64,000 nt of DNA from Amblyomma americanum (GCF_052857255.1 NW_027526484.1:1399501-1463500), one strand, 5' to 3'; counted from the first letter of the stretch, positions 1-11,777 are shown. Notes: generated by a model from the letters alone, not told the origin. A program made the numbers and translations.

Positions 1-1260
1 AGAGTCACCTTCTTCGAATACGACGTAAGATTACGCCTGCACGGTCTCTTCGGACGCACGCTCTTCTTACCATTTGAGAATATTGATGTAAATTGGTTAT
101 GAGTGTGGCCCAAGTCGATCCAATAATCCACGTCGTTCTTTTTGCCAGAAACCACGAATGAACCTTTCCACTGCATCAAGAGTTTATTTTGGCTACTCGG
201 CAAAAGAATGAGGACATGATCTCCAACCCTTAACTGCCGCGTCTTGCTGTTCCTCTCATAGTATCTCTTCGGAGAGTGTTTGACACGCAACAAATTTTAA
301 TGTGCCGCCCTCACAGTTTGATCGACACGTTCTCTTAGATCGAGAATGTAACCGTATGTCGTCTTCGTGTCTGCTCCAAGCTCTTCCCTTGTCCAGAACT
401 TTCTGAGGACTGTGAGCGGTCCTCGCACATGTCGTCCAAATATCAACTCAAACGAAGAAAGCCCAGACTCGCTAGCGGCACCTCTCTGCATGCGAACAGA
501 AACGGAGCCATATAATGATCCCATGTTTTGGGCTGCTCATGACTGTGCTTCTGCAGCATCTGCTTGAGTGTGCCGTTAAAGTTCTCTACCATTCTAATGC
601 ACATTGGATGGTAAGAAGCGTGCTGAGATGTTTCACCGCCAAGAGATCATTCAGCACTCTCATCATTTCAGAAGTGAAGCAGGAGCCCTGGTCGCAAAGG
701 ATCTCTCTCGGCAAACCTATTCGTGAAAACATCTCCACCAAACCCTCTGCCACGGTAGTTGAATCTATATTTGGCCGAGCCACGGCGTCGGGATACCGCG
801 TGGCAAAATATACGAGAGTGAGAATATATTTATTCCATTTCACCGATGTGGGCGACAAGTGACCGACAATATCGACAGAGACCCGATCAAAAGGAGTGTA
901 GATAAGAGGCATGCGTTAAAACGGAGCTTTCCCTACTTTGCCTTTCGGGCACGTCCTTTGGCACGAGTCGCACGACATGACATACCTCTTAATCTCCTCC
1001 TTCAATCCTGGCCGGTAGAATTCTTTCAGAACTCGATCTGTAGTCTTCTTATTGCTCTAATGCCCCGCCAACGGGTTTTTGTGGGCAAGCCTTAAAACCT
1101 GCGATCTGCAATACTTTGGAAGAACTACCTGTCGAGCCTATCTGCCAGAGGCTAGATGATAGAGGCGGTACAACAAACCCTTTTCGACAGAATACGAGTG
1201 CGAAGTGCCGTGCTTGCCGTGGAACACCTTTTTTACTTTCACCCAACACGCCTTCAATGA
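1..1260 (-). pseudogene. Integrase remnant of element G1
   Basis: Several minus-strand frames together give a retroviral-type integrase. The zinc-binding CDSC cysteines followed by QR lie near 960-980. The first core Asp is in SVDIVGHLSP (near 870), the second in LCDQGSCFTSE (near 690), and the Glu region in VENFNGTLKQM (near 560-590). A family-typical region follows (FELIFGRHVRGPL, near 430-460), then a GPY/F-like C-terminus (LMQWKGSFVV, near 150-190). Frameshifts separate these blocks, so no protein can be made. Integrase would join cDNA ends to host DNA. Confidence 0.75.
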
Positions 1261-1479
1261 CCCATCCTCTCTTTGCTTTTTTTCTAACATCCCATTGGTA
1301 AACCTCATGGGACGAACGCTTAAAGCAATATTTTCCCTCCTTCGTCCTGAAACTTCCTTTCCAGCCAACAGCACTTTTGGTCCTGGCCTTCACCACTTGC
1401 ACTGGCAGCCTCGTCATTCACTATGCGAGGACATAATTTACCAACGCCCTCCGATCTCTTCTAATTAATGTCTGGATTT

Positions 1480-2980
1480 GACGGCTCACGGGCCTTTGGT
1501 AAATTTCAAATTATGACATCGATCGTACAATGGTGTCTCCATGCACTTTATCAGGGCCGTGCCAGTGAAATAGGGCGAAACGATATGAACTGCTGCCTCG
1601 GGCACTTCCAGATTGCTGCCGTCCACAATGAACACCGTATATCTCGAGCCGGTGAGCTGAGTCAGGAACTAGGGCTCTCCGCACAACCACGGTATTGCTC
1701 CCCGTGTGCGGTTAAACACGTACGGGTAGGCCTCGGAGCCCTCCCTCTGCAGGCATGTGTTGTGCGTCTGCAGGCTTTTTCAGGACAAGTCTGACCACCA
1801 CCTTACCCTCAGCTACTTAAAGTCTACCTGCTCTTGAAGACACCGTTTCACGCGCAACACACACTGGCTGAACACAACAGGACGACTGCTTCGGGTTTTC
1901 GTGCTTACTTAAACAGGAACTTACTTCATGCCCTGTTTTTTGGCAATAAATGCAATAAAGCTGTTTTCGTTTAAAGCGATAGTCGACAGCCTTATGTCTA
2001 TGTCGGTTACAAATGATGCACCTACCTAACTTTGTACTTGATGGGATAGCCTGTTATACGTAGTGGCACAGACAGGGGCTTAATTGTTTACATTCTTTTT
2101 AGGCTGCCCCACAATACTTTCTGTCTACTTGATGGGAAATTCTTCCCTCTTGGGATGCCCACTTCGAACGAGTCTTTGAACGAAGACAAGTTTCTTTGCC
2201 GCTGGGCCTCTAGAAAGGTTGTCTGCTGCCTCAACCATTTTGTCCTGCGTCTTGCACTCTTTTTCTCGAAGGAAAATCACCAGACGCCTATGACAGTTCC
2301 TCATGAACTGTTCAACCACTACCAAGTCACGTAAATCATTGTACGTTGTGGCCGTTCCCGGCATCTCGACCCATCTGTCGAAAAAAGTGAACAAGCGTAC
2401 CGCGTTTTGCTTGCCTGTTTCTTTCTAGCGGCTTACTTTCACGAAACCTTTTGCGGTACCCCTCTGCTGCGAACCGAAAATGTTGGAGCAGGGCTAGTTT
2501 TGCCTTATCATAACCCATTGAATCTGCTGGGGACAGTCGACTGAACACACGAAGAGTCTCCCAGTCAAAGACATACTCAGTGCTGTAGCTCATTTCTCCT
2601 AGGGCTAGCTGTGCCCTTCTGCGATACGCTCAAAACATTTAAGGTAAGCATCCAAATCATGCCTACGATCATCGAACGGCGGAATCAGCTTGTGTGGGCC
2701 AACCACTACTGACGGCCCCGGTGCGGGTTCTCGATTACCCTCACCGGCTTCTGTGAGCCTAAACTTGGAGCTGCAATATACGCTCTTCAGCCTCTGCTAG
2801 CGACTCTGCATGCTCGCATTCGGCTTCTGCTAGCGCCTTTTCATGCTTGTGTTGAGCATCGCGTTCGGCTTCATGTGCTGCACGTTCCTTCTCTTGCTCG
2901 GCAGCCAACCACGTGCGCAGCTCGGCGTCTTTCAACCCCAACTCTCTCCCTAACTCAATTAACTCATTTAGCGTGCTCAT
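1480..2980 (-). pseudogene. Gag-protease remnant of element G1
   Basis: The likely start at 2980 opens a Glu/Lys/Ala-rich coiled coil (EKERAAHEAERDAQ). A capsid-like part follows near 2590-2130; its KLALLQHFRFAAEGYRKRFR matches the equivalent region of the Gag at 54587-56413. Two CCHC knuckles can be read near 2030-1925 (CIICNRHRHKAV and CIYCQKTGHEVSSC). A degenerate protease segment follows near 1700-1540 (TVFIVDGSNLEVPE). Frameshifts and stops break all of it. The order Gag-protease-integrase is collinear on the minus strand. Confidence 0.65.
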
Positions 2981-3050
2981 TGTTTCCATATTCTTAAAAG
3001 TATCTCTCAATATAAGTTAAATGGCTTCGCCCTGTCGCGCGGACGCCAAT

Positions 3051-3850
3051 TGCCGCGAATTGTCGCGTCCCCGAATTTCCGAAGGGGAACGCTATCGTGA
3101 GCAGGTTGGAACAAGAGAACAAACAGATCAAGCAAAACAAAACGAAGCCGTATTTATAATTTAAAGGAAAAGAGCCAATAAGAAAAACAAACAACAATAA
3201 AACACACTCAACACGCGTACAAAACTGCAGGTCAAAGGAAAGCGTTCACCAGATATTGAGCGTCCCAGGTGAAGTGGGGATGTCTTGCAGACAGGATGGA
3301 ACGCGGGTTGATGAACTGCGACACGTCGCTGGCGTTGCGTCGACGGAAGTGGCGAAAAAGAGTCAGGTGGTACTAGCAGCGGAGAGGATTGACTGCAGGA
3401 AGACGCCGATGGTCTCCCGTCAACAGCCCGAAGAACTTGGCAGCAGCAGGAGAAGCGTAGCCTGGACCCGTCGATGTCGTGCCGAAACTACGGAGTTTTA
3501 ATGCAGGCAAGGGTGCCTTTCGGCAGCACGGACCCTCAGTCGGTCGGCTGCCACCCCCACGGTTGCAAGGAACGCAGGAGGCGTGCGTCGGTGATCCAAG
3601 GGAGGTCCACGGCAGCACGACCCAACGTCCAAAGGCTACCACCTCCACGCTTGAATGACACGATATCCGCTGCTCTGTGTCCCTTCACCCCTCGGTTTTC
3701 TGACACGTCAGCTCTCCGCTGCTCGTGCTCGCTACGCTCTTCATCGCCTCACAAACACCTTTCTCACGCGCACAGGCGCAACGCTGGGCTGGAACGCGCA
3801 GAGCTCCGCTGTTCGATACACCACGGTCGACGCACCGCGTTCGAAAATCA
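3051..3850 (-). repeat. Putative 5' LTR/leader of element G1
   Basis: This stretch directly precedes the primer-binding-site-like motif in the minus-strand direction and begins TG on the plus strand (CA when read on the minus strand). The far edge is unknown because the partner LTR is off-window. I see no coding signal here. The boundary near 3850 is set only by the start of the neighbouring SINE. Confidence 0.35.
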
Positions 3851-3854
3851 CCCG

Positions 3855-4025
3855 GTGTTTTCATGTGCACATCACACTGGGGTTCTTTAACATGCACTGA
3901 CATCGCGGAGTACACGGGGCTCTAGAAATTTGCCGCCATCGAAATTCGACCGCCGCGGTCAGAATCGAGACCGCGTCCTTCATCTCAGCAGCCGAGTGCC
4001 ATAACCATTGAGACACTGCGGCGGG
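3855..4025 (-). repeat. tRNA-derived SINE (family C), head and body
   Basis: Read on the minus strand, a tRNA-like head (about 4024-3958) has a box A region with AGTGCC/GGCACT and TGGTTATGG and a box B-like GGTCTCGATTCTGACC. The body contains GAATTTCGATGGCGGC and the characteristic GTTAAAGAACCCCAGTG. I recognise this as the dispersed repeat very common in tick and other arthropod genomes. It is diverged and not a functional tRNA. Confidence 0.75.
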
Positions 4026-4458
4026 GTTACTATAGTTTCATGCCAGTACAGCTTTACTGTTGGGCTCTTGTCTTTTGCACCGAACTGGTAACACCTACCG
4101 TGAGTGTGTAGGCTCATGAAGTGCTTTATTCTGAATGGGAATTTTTTAGCCACCAATATTTTTTTTTGTTCCCGAATCATGTACGTGCACAAGTTTGCCA
4201 ACGCAGTTTCTTAGGTTGTGGCGTGGCAAGACGACCTACTTTGCCACACAGCACTGCTGACGCCGCTCATTCACACGTCTCTGTCACGGCTAAAGATTTT
4301 AGTCAGTTATTAAAAAAATGAAATAATTGTTTCATAACACAGCTCCTATCTAAGAGCAAAGAAAATAAAAAGTTTGGGCCTAAAATAAGTATCGTAAAAT
4401 GCACAGCCTGCATTCAGGGCCTTATCTTAACTGCGGGTGCATGCAAGATTACGCTTAC
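4026..4458. other. Intron after exon 7, no feature seen
   Basis: AT-rich unassigned DNA between the SINE and host exon 7. I looked on the minus strand for the next acyltransferase exon (expected to begin one base into a codon, after the RRVI block) and found none. Confidence 0.5.
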
Positions 4459-4545
4459 CTGATTACCCTTCTGACTATGGCAAGCAGGAAGACGATCACC
4501 CCATTCCTTTCTTGCTTGTACACAATGAAAGCTAAGAGAAATCCG
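4459..4545 (-). CDS. nrf-6-like: Exon 7 of nrf-6-like acyltransferase
   Basis: An 87-bp minus-strand exon with a strong acceptor (TTTCTTTCAG just above 4545) and donor GTAAGC below 4459. Its first base completes a Ser codon split from exon 6. It then reads GFLLAFIVYKQERNG and a hydrophobic stretch ending RRVI. Joined to exon 6 this gives the family's VDxFFFxLSGFL motif followed by a membrane helix and the basic RR patch. Phase matches exon 6 exactly. The exon leaves two bases over, so the gene continues left of 4459; no following exon is seen within the window. Confidence 0.85.
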
Positions 4546-6505
4546 CTGAAAGAAAGCATTGAGAATATAAGTACAATGGTGACTGGCTATACAAGAGGGA
4601 AGTATTTCTTCAGCACAAATTGCTGCAAACCACGTCTTCTGTACTGTGTACACTTTGTTCACTGATAGGTCACTGCGTGGACGGGAAGACTACTTAAAGG
4701 AAATGTTACTGTTGTCTTCTACGCACAGAACGTGTAACTGTGTCGCTACTACCACGTTGTCATCTGCTGTTCAGCGATACAGACTTGTTAACTGAAAACT
4801 GCATTACGCGCGGCAACTCATAATTCTGGCTCGAGACGTGGGTCTGCCTCTCTGATACCCTGCAGCACGGTTAAAGCTACAGCTGCGTGGTGTCGGCTAA
4901 CCGGGTGGAGGTAGCCATGCTAGCAAAGTTAACCTTGGGAAAAGCTACTGCTGACGTAAAAATGGTACCTATTAATCTTGACACTCTTTTAAGAGGGAAT
5001 TGTAAAAATGTAAAGGCTCCGGGCAGGCACGACCGGCTATTACACTTGATAAACGCTTTGCGGCATAAAACCCAAAATTAACCTGGTGATTCGTTAGCTT
5101 CTGTGTGCAAGATCGGCGAGTTATTGCTCACCGCAAAACTTTCTTTGGTGGCTGTCGAAATCACAGGACTTCACAATACCCGGCTCAGCAGTGATTCCCC
5201 TGGCTACCGTGATTGGACAGCGGATCGCCGCCGGCCAGTCTGAGGGCAAAATTATTTACGAGGATGCGCGAACGCTTTTATAAGGCCCGCCCAAAAGACC
5301 TAAATTCATGAGGTTGTTCGTACGTGAGAAAAGCTCATGATTTCTCAGTGCGGGTTCACCCTGGGAATCCCGACAGGAATCACAGATACGGCGGAAGCAT
5401 CGGGAAATCACCAACTTTTATTTCAAAACAGCTGAGTGAACTTGACCCCTCACTGCATGATAGTTAGCAGCCGCTTCGATATTGCTATACAGCTTTATAA
5501 CGGCTTCAGTAGAAGGCGTGCGAGGGCCTTCTCGCACAAGCTGGCATAAGTGCGGATGGCATATGTGTTGAATTAGGTGACTGACTGGGCCAGGCTATTG
5601 TACAATTTGATATAGATGGCGGGCCGCCTTGAGAAAAAGATGAAAAAGGGGCTGACTGAAATCAGCCCCCCATACGAAGCCCCAGCTCCCACACTATCAA
5701 ACTGTGATGTTCAAAAATAAAAAAAATCGTCCATGTATTCAAATCGCGGTGTTAAAGAAAACTTCCAAAAATCGTCCATGTATTCGGCCTTCCTGCCGAT
5801 TTCCAGCTCTCAAGAAAAATAATTTGATGACGGCAGTGATCGGCTGTGTTAAGGACTTGCCAACGACTGCTTTTCATTAATTTTTGCGTATGTGCGTGCA
5901 CAGTTACTAAACACAACTTTTCTCGCGTTTAGTGGGTTCCATTGCAAGTAATCCGGAGCGGTACTAAGGCGCTGTGCTTCCGCAGTGGCTAGGCTCCTTC
6001 TCTAACTGCATTTTGTTGTCACCTATTTCAATTTTCTCCTTGCGCGAGCTCGCACGACCGTTTCGTATACCACTGATGCGGCAACGTTGCTCGCCGAACA
6101 TGCCTGCGCTCATGACTGTCAAGTTGTTACAAATCCATATACATCTTGCAATGACATACGGTAGAACTCGCGCTTATGCTCTGGTGGCGGATGAATCGCA
6201 ATTAGTCGCCTCCATGGCTTGGCTGACGGACATGGCTGGACTTGCAGCCTGCCCATTCGACTGCCACAACGAGGCGACGCAGTCATGCGATGTTCCGGCG
6301 TCTGATAGAATCTCCCTCGCAGTTTCTGGTGTGATTGAGAAACCGCGGGGCTGTCGAAGGGATAGTGCACTAGCCAAGGAGAAAGTGGGAGGGCCAGGAG
6401 CGGAAGCAGTAGATACTGCAGGAAGATAAAATAGAGTGTGCGATGTGTGCATGCGCGGCGCTTGCGGCTGTAGGCTATTCTGATTAAGCCCGTTGTAACA
6501 CGTAC
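4546..6505 (-). other. Intron 6 of the nrf-6-like gene
   Basis: 1,960 bp between a GTACGT donor (6505-6500) and the exon 7 acceptor. It holds no gene I can support. Small features are a 22-bp hairpin at 5648-5669 (8-bp stem GGGGCTGA/TCAGCCCC) and two copies of AAAAATCGTCCATGTATTC at 5722-5740 and 5767-5785. Confidence 0.6.
5722..5785. repeat. Pair of 19-bp direct repeats
   Basis: AAAAATCGTCCATGTATTC occurs at 5722-5740 and again at 5767-5785 with 26 bp between. Function unknown; probably a local duplication in the intron. Confidence 0.7.
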
Positions 6506-6602
6506 CTCAAGAAGAAGAAGAAGCAGTCGACGCTCTTAAATCCCACCATTGTAAATATGTTCTGCCAGTTGTTGATATACACTACGGCGTTCACCATGTG
6601 GA
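6506..6602 (-). CDS. nrf-6-like: Exon 6 of nrf-6-like acyltransferase
   Basis: A 97-bp minus-strand exon. Its acceptor is very good (pyrimidine-rich TTTTCTCTTCATCAG above 6602) and its donor is GTACGT. The codons read HMVNAVVYINNWQNIF, then GFKSVDCFFFF and a split Ser codon completed by exon 7. SVDxFFFxLSG is the signature of the acyltransferase-3 membrane domain of nrf-6 proteins, which acts in a membrane and is thought to transfer acyl groups, substrate unknown. Phase agrees with exon 5 if that exon ends at 8658. Confidence 0.85.
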
Positions 6603-8657
6603 CTGATGAAGAGAAAATGGGTATAAGTAAAGCTGAAGCTTTACGCTGTGCTGCGCTATGAGTAAAAACACAGTTAAATGCATCACCGCGACAAATTTGG
6701 ACCACGCCATTCTTTAATACACGCTGACAACGCACAGCACGTAGGTCCTTTTCAATGGCGCCTGCATCGAAAGGCGGAAGCCGCAGTCGCCGCGGATAAA
6801 TAAGAGTAAGAATTTTCTTGTCTTTTTCAACGCACATGACCACGCCAAAAGATACTTGCAGAGCGGAAAACCAATTCGCGCAGTCTGAGCAGTGTATGCT
6901 CGCTATTTTTTCCACTGCACATTAGCTTTCCCTCGGGCCTTAGTGTCGTTGCCTTTACTGTCGTTGCCTTACGTGGTATTGTGTCTTAGGCAAGTAATTT
7001 TATAGGTGCTTGAAGCTAAAGATATGTACAACGCATATTTCTTTTATCCCTTGTTAGCGGAGCGCAAAAGTTATTGATTTCTGTATTTTACCCTTATAAC
7101 AACATATAAAAGTATGCAAACTCTTCGCTTTAAAGCTGCATTGTTATTAATGGCACTGACACGCAAGCATTTATGGCTCCGAAGCATTTATGACACTTAT
7201 CTGGCGTAGAGTGTCATGAGCCGAAATCCTCGTATTATACAGCCGCCAAGGCTCCCGCGGCAACAAGGCTGAAGAGCAGGTTTCGAAGCGTTACGTTTCC
7301 CACAGCCCCGGGCTAGAAATAAGTCCTCTGGTCACATGTCGACGAATTCAACGAGAATAAGACGGAAAGCGTGCTGATATTTGACTTCACGTTGACTAGC
7401 GCAAGATATTGGGAATTTATTCGGAGCATATAGTGCATCATGCGCACGGCGTTGTTCTGGCACATGAAATATCATTAACCATCGTTTGTATTTTTTGCAT
7501 TTAATGCTTTTAGTCGCAGTGGTCCACGCGCAGCTGCAGGAACAGAGGAAGAACACAAAAGCGAACCTAAACGAACTTTGGCGAAACTTTCAGTGACCCC
7601 ATGCTGCCTACGTGCTGCGCTGCCGCCGGAGCAGCGCATGCGTCAACAACACCATCTATATCATGTGCCCCGCCGTTTACTCAGCACGCGCGGGTCACGC
7701 AGCTCATCGCAGCGTCGGAATGAATACATATCCGAGTCGCAGCAACCATGTTAGCTCAAGGGATTGCTCTAGCCACAGATACCTCCTCCCCGAACCTCAC
7801 TCTAACCTGGCATGCAAGTCGTTGAAGCTAATGCCAAGTGAATTTGCTTATAGACTACTTATCTTGCAGTAAGTGTGGCAATAACAATAATACGGTCGCT
7901 TACGACAGTATGAAGGTTCCTACGCAGCAAAGCACTAAGATGAAAGAAAATAATTATAAAAATTTATGGCACACTTTCGATGTCAATCAGCTTTCGCTGA
8001 TTACTTTGGCTTCGCTTTTCTTACTTTTGATTCGTCCCAACTGCACCGCGAAAAATTAGCTTTGAGACAAGGAAAAGTGCAGTATATTTATACTATCTCA
8101 CTTCTATTTGACTAAAAAAAGCGGCTGATGGCTTCCCAAAACTCGACTGCACCTACCATGATATTTGAGACGTTCTGGAATGTGGTGCGCCCTTTCTGCG
8201 GTGCATTTCATGCTTACATCTACTCTCGACGGTGAGATATGGAGTCCATTTTTGTTTCTGTAATGAAGCGCAGCATAAGAGGTGCCTTGCAAACCGGCGT
8301 GCTTCCCTTACACTGCGTTTTGGTAAGCGGACGGCTTTTTAGTCTCACTTTAAATTATAGATTCTTACGCCACCTGATCATTGCTAACGACAATGGCCCT
8401 CATGAGTAAAGAGCTAAACGCAGAAAAATAAAAAAGCAGCTCCGATGAAAGCTCGAGCAGCATAGCCCCCTTTGACGCTGTCGAGTGCGTCTTCTCATTA
8501 GCTGCGGCATTACAAGGGACGTACAGGCCGCTGCTGCGAAGATGACAGGCTATAAACCTATAAAGTCTATATAATCTATATATACATTCTATATAAAGAC
8601 TATATATCTGAGCAGGATCTTGTAATCGTTTGGTTTAGAGGCCAAAGGCTCACGCAC
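6603..8657 (-). other. Intron 5 of the nrf-6-like gene
   Basis: 2,055 bp. AT-rich DNA without recognisable coding or repeat features, apart from short TATATA clusters near 8570-8610. Open frames here lack splice context or family similarity. Confidence 0.55.
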
Positions 8658-8837
8658 TCCAAATTTCCGTAGGGGCACCGTAGCTGTGTCCAACAAGGAT
8701 ATAGACAATGCTGAGGAACCGGATGCCGTGCAGGAACCTCATGTTGTAGGCGTCAGAGCTCTTGTTTTTCGCAATTTGAAGCATCATGCGCGTATTAGAC
8801 ATCACAGAGAATGATTTCAGAATCGATATAAGAACAC
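8658..8837 (-). CDS. nrf-6-like: Exon 5 of nrf-6-like acyltransferase
   Basis: A 180-bp minus-strand exon with acceptor TTACTTTATTGCAG above 8837. It reads VLISILKSFSVMSNTRMML, then a Ser/Asp-containing loop, then MRFLHGIRFLSIVYILVGHS with YG following. LKSFSxxSNT and LxGIRxxSxxxxxxGHxY are the conserved start of the acyltransferase-3 domain; the His of GHSYG is the conserved candidate catalytic residue. Two donors are possible. GTGCGT (exon end 8658) keeps frame with exon 6; the better consensus GTGAGC four bases on (exon end 8654) does not. I chose the frame-keeping one. Confidence 0.87.
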
Positions 8838-9375
8838 CTGCAATAAAGTAAGAAGTGAAGGAGACCTAGTTGAAAAATATTCATATGCGGCTTAAAGCTG
8901 TTCAAGAAAATATATGCTTTTTTTCGAATCAAAGTGCCGATAGAGAGTTTATAAACTTGGCTTTCCTTCTTTTTCTCTCTTGAGTTAAAATCAAATGAAG
9001 AATGCTTGCCCACGTTTCGGAAAGCATTACTCTTAATGTCCAGCATGGTAATATAACAGTATGAATAAAAGCAAATAATTTTTAAGTGGCCGTAATAATG
9101 ATTACAGAGTTAATAATAGAGCGCTGATAAATAAGGAAGGTAACAGGCTCTAGAATTAAACGCGCGGCGCAGAAAGTGCGCATAATGTAACAGTGTGCAA
9201 AAATCGGAGATTGTTCACGCCCTTGTGCAAGAGCTCACAACTTCACTCCTCGGTAGTTATTTCCTTTGTCAGTCGTAACAATCGCTTCACAATTCGTAAT
9301 ACGGTACCTAAAATTTATCTTTGAAGGTTATATACTTCAAAAATTGATGTCAATAAATATTCAAAGATATTTATC
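8838..9375 (-). other. Intron 4 of the nrf-6-like gene
   Basis: 538 bp between exon 4 and exon 5. The acceptor side is canonical, but the donor side begins GATAAA instead of GT. AT-rich, no other feature seen. Confidence 0.6.
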
Positions 9376-9464
9376 CTTGCTTCTCTTTCTCGTTTCTTCG
9401 TGAGCTGTACAAATCGACGGCATTTCCAAGCACGATCACAAGGCCTAGAGTGCCAAGGAATGCT
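9376..9464 (-). CDS. nrf-6-like: Exon 4 of nrf-6-like acyltransferase (TM1)
   Basis: An 89-bp minus-strand exon after a near-ideal acceptor (CCTTTCTTTCTGCAG). It completes a split Leu codon from exon 3, then reads AFLGTLGLVIVLGNAVDLYS, a membrane helix ending in the family's VDLY, and a basic tail SRRNEKEKQ. The frame continues into exon 5 only if the exon ends at 9376. There the intron begins GATAAATATC: no GT or usable GC donor exists in that phase. This is either a splice-site lesion, a sequence error, or a rare non-canonical donor. Confidence 0.8.
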
Positions 9465-9572
9465 CTGCAGAAAGAAAGGAGCATTAGATAACTTGCTGCT
9501 CTTCGCAGATTAAATCGGGCGAATTGTGGAGCTATTCTCAACGTTCCTGTGCAGTTCGTTCAACATACTTAC

Positions 9573-9719
9573 AGGATAGTAACCTGAGCTGTTGTGATGC
9601 GTGGAGACAGGCCGGTGATGCAGTTCTTGATGGTAGCGTCTAGAGTTTCAGGAAGCACTGAGAAGACAACGTCAGGCGCATCAAAAATACAGATCTTGAT
9701 CATACGGGTAGTCACTGTA
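9573..9719 (-). CDS. nrf-6-like: Exon 3 of nrf-6-like protein (end of NRF domain)
   Basis: The minus strand reads RMIKICIFDAPDVVFSVLPE and then LDATIKNCITGLSPRITTAQ before donor GTAAGT (below 9573). Spaced cysteines (ICIFDA, KNC) followed by TTAQV and a membrane helix in the next exon fit the end of the extracellular NRF domain. The intron to exon 4 is only 108 bp and both phases fit. The 5' edge is uncertain: two weak acceptors (AATAG, ACAG) lie close together in A-rich sequence, and neither is in phase with exon 2, so a small exon between may be missing. Confidence 0.75.
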
Positions 9720-11546
9720 CTATTATTTTTCGTTCACATAATGCTGTCATTCGTTGCAGCAGCCAAATGAGAGATTTTCGCCCGAAGAAATAAAAACTGC
9801 TGATCATCACATTGGAGCGGGCAATGAATTTCGGAGAACCTTGCACAGGTTTAATGCTGCGGTGGCGTACCTGATTTTGCCATTTCACTGTAGTTCCTCC
9901 TGACTGCAGACATCGAGCACACAAATACCTAATCGCATGATTAGAATCGTCTGCTCATAGATATGCCCTCGAAATCTGGTAACCTGCCGAGAGAAAAATA
10001 TCTGTCAAAGGCACCCGAGCTTTCGCTTACCTGATCTTTGTGTCTATGTTTCTTGCTACACGGGACATTGACACTAAAACCGGAGGCTGCAGGTGGTTTT
10101 ACGAAAAACCAGCTGGCTGCCCGGCATGCAGTGGTCGAGAATGAAAATTCTCGACGACAACAAAATCAGGAGCGCCGTTTTTTATCTGCCTAGGCAGCTG
10201 CAAACCGGCTTTCTTGAATGATACTGGTCTTTTCGAAGTAATCTTGCAACATTAAACAAGATAGGGCTCTAGTGGTCGTTTCGGGCATTTTCTTTGTTAC
10301 AGCGAAGGCCATGGGCTCGGCCTGTTGCCTCAGTAGTCTGTACTGTCTGGTAGAATGTTGCTAGCAAGCATCCGGCTTCCTGTATTCGTTTGACTCAGAA
10401 GAGAAAGTTGGCTCCGATACGCATGACAACAGTTTATTGTTTTCTTGACTAGTCTTATTTGCTATCTTAGAGTGACAGACATTAATCAGTTATGGGAAAT
10501 AAAGGGCGTGTCGAACGTTCAATTATTCGTTTCATTCACTTTCCGGAAGTTTGTTTCCCTTGACATTTATTACGCACCACAATATTTACTCATGCCAGAA
10601 ACTAATCATTGGCCTGCAGGCAATACACTGAGAGCATATTTGTAATCAAGGCTCCAAGGTATCTGATCCCACCGCTTTATTACGGCGCAGCACTTCATGA
10701 AGCCATGCCTCGTTCCCTGCGGATATCAGCAGGAAATCTTAATTGCGGGCCAGTTTAAGATGTCTATTTATTTCCTTGCTTTTGTATTCACACTCATGCG
10801 AGCGCTCGATTTAACTCATGCTCCTTGTCATGCCAAATGGGTTAGCAGGTATATGCAAGCCGGTATTGTGCGCGTCTACGAAGTGAGCGGCACTACTGCC
10901 TATTCGGTATGTGTACATCATACAGGAACATTTGGACGCACGTATGTTTGCTTACTCTTGTGCCTACAACGCCCAGATTGAAATTATTACGTCAGAATTA
11001 ACACTCAGGAAAGAAACATTTGCTAAGAATGTTTTACAGAATCAGTACTAACCATCTCTACAGCTGGTTTTCAGCAAACTCAAACCCATAAAGGGGAGCT
11101 TTTACAACCGTCCTGTTTCTCTCGTACCCCGAACAGTGCTTCTGGGTGGGGCGAGTACGCGATACATGAGCTTTTCGGCGAAATAAATGAACGTGATGCA
11201 GAGTATGGTGCAAATAATAGTTCGTTTATTACTTAAAATGTATTTAAGATGGCAAAAGTATAGAGAACTATTATGACCATGATTAAGGACAATTACGGCA
11301 GAATTTAATTCGTAATCCCTCAGAATTTTCTTACGAAGATGCGTATCGGTAGAAACGTGCAGGCTGTCAATATGAGCCGCTAGAGTTCTAACTGCAACAG
11401 TTGCTATTAGGGCCATTCATTCAAAGGATATAAAAATGCAAAATACTTCTAAGAGGTTGTCCTGTTAGATTTCTGCACGAGGAAGTTAAGCGAATGCTTT
11501 ACTACGCCAACCAGAGAGCCATTTCGGCTCGTCGCGCACTTCAGCC

Positions 11547-11602
11547 GTATACCGTATGCCGTATGCCATGTGCCGTATGCCGTACGCCGTGTGCCATTTG
11601 CC
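11547..11602. repeat. GTATGCC-type degenerate minisatellite
   Basis: Imperfect short units based on CCGTATGCC / CCGTGTGCC repeat about six times just before a CpG-rich stretch. Low-complexity; it generates open frames in several phases that I do not take as coding. Confidence 0.7.
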
Positions 11603-11709
11603 GTGGCCGCCGAACGAGCTTGAGCCGCCGTTGGCTAGCAACACCGCAGGCGCTCTCCAACAGATGGCGCCGCCGTCGACGCCGCTGCCGTCGCCGTTCA
11701 CTCCACCAG

Positions 11710-11713
<4 letters not shown>

Positions 11714-11773
<60 letters not shown>
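11714..11773. repeat. (TA)n microsatellite
   Basis: About 30 uninterrupted TA units. It produces spurious Tyr-Ile frames on both strands. Confidence 0.95.

Positions 11774-11777
<4 letters not shown>

Larger units (their letters stand above)
1..3050 (-). mobile_element. Decayed Ty3/gypsy-type element G1 (part)
   Basis: Minus-strand retroelement relic cut by the left edge. In its own direction it reads Gag (about 2980 down to 1900), protease (about 1700-1500) and integrase (about 1260 to 1). Only about 0.5 kb separates the end of the protease from the start of the integrase, which leaves no room for RT-RNase H, so those would lie beyond position 1. It resembles the better kept element at 53688-60266 in Gag and integrase. 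A primer-binding-site-like TGGCGTCCGCGCG sits on the minus strand just inside position 3050, next to a TG/CA-type LTR edge at 3051. All frames are broken. Confidence 0.8.

Noticed and set aside
5648..5669. Rho-independent terminator
   Set aside because: An 8-bp hairpin inside a eukaryotic intron; bacterial terminators do not apply.
6484..6915. 143-codon minus-strand frame as one gene
   Set aside because: Only its last part (6602-6506) is coding; a strong acceptor at 6603 and the family motif show it is exon 6 with intron read-through upstream.
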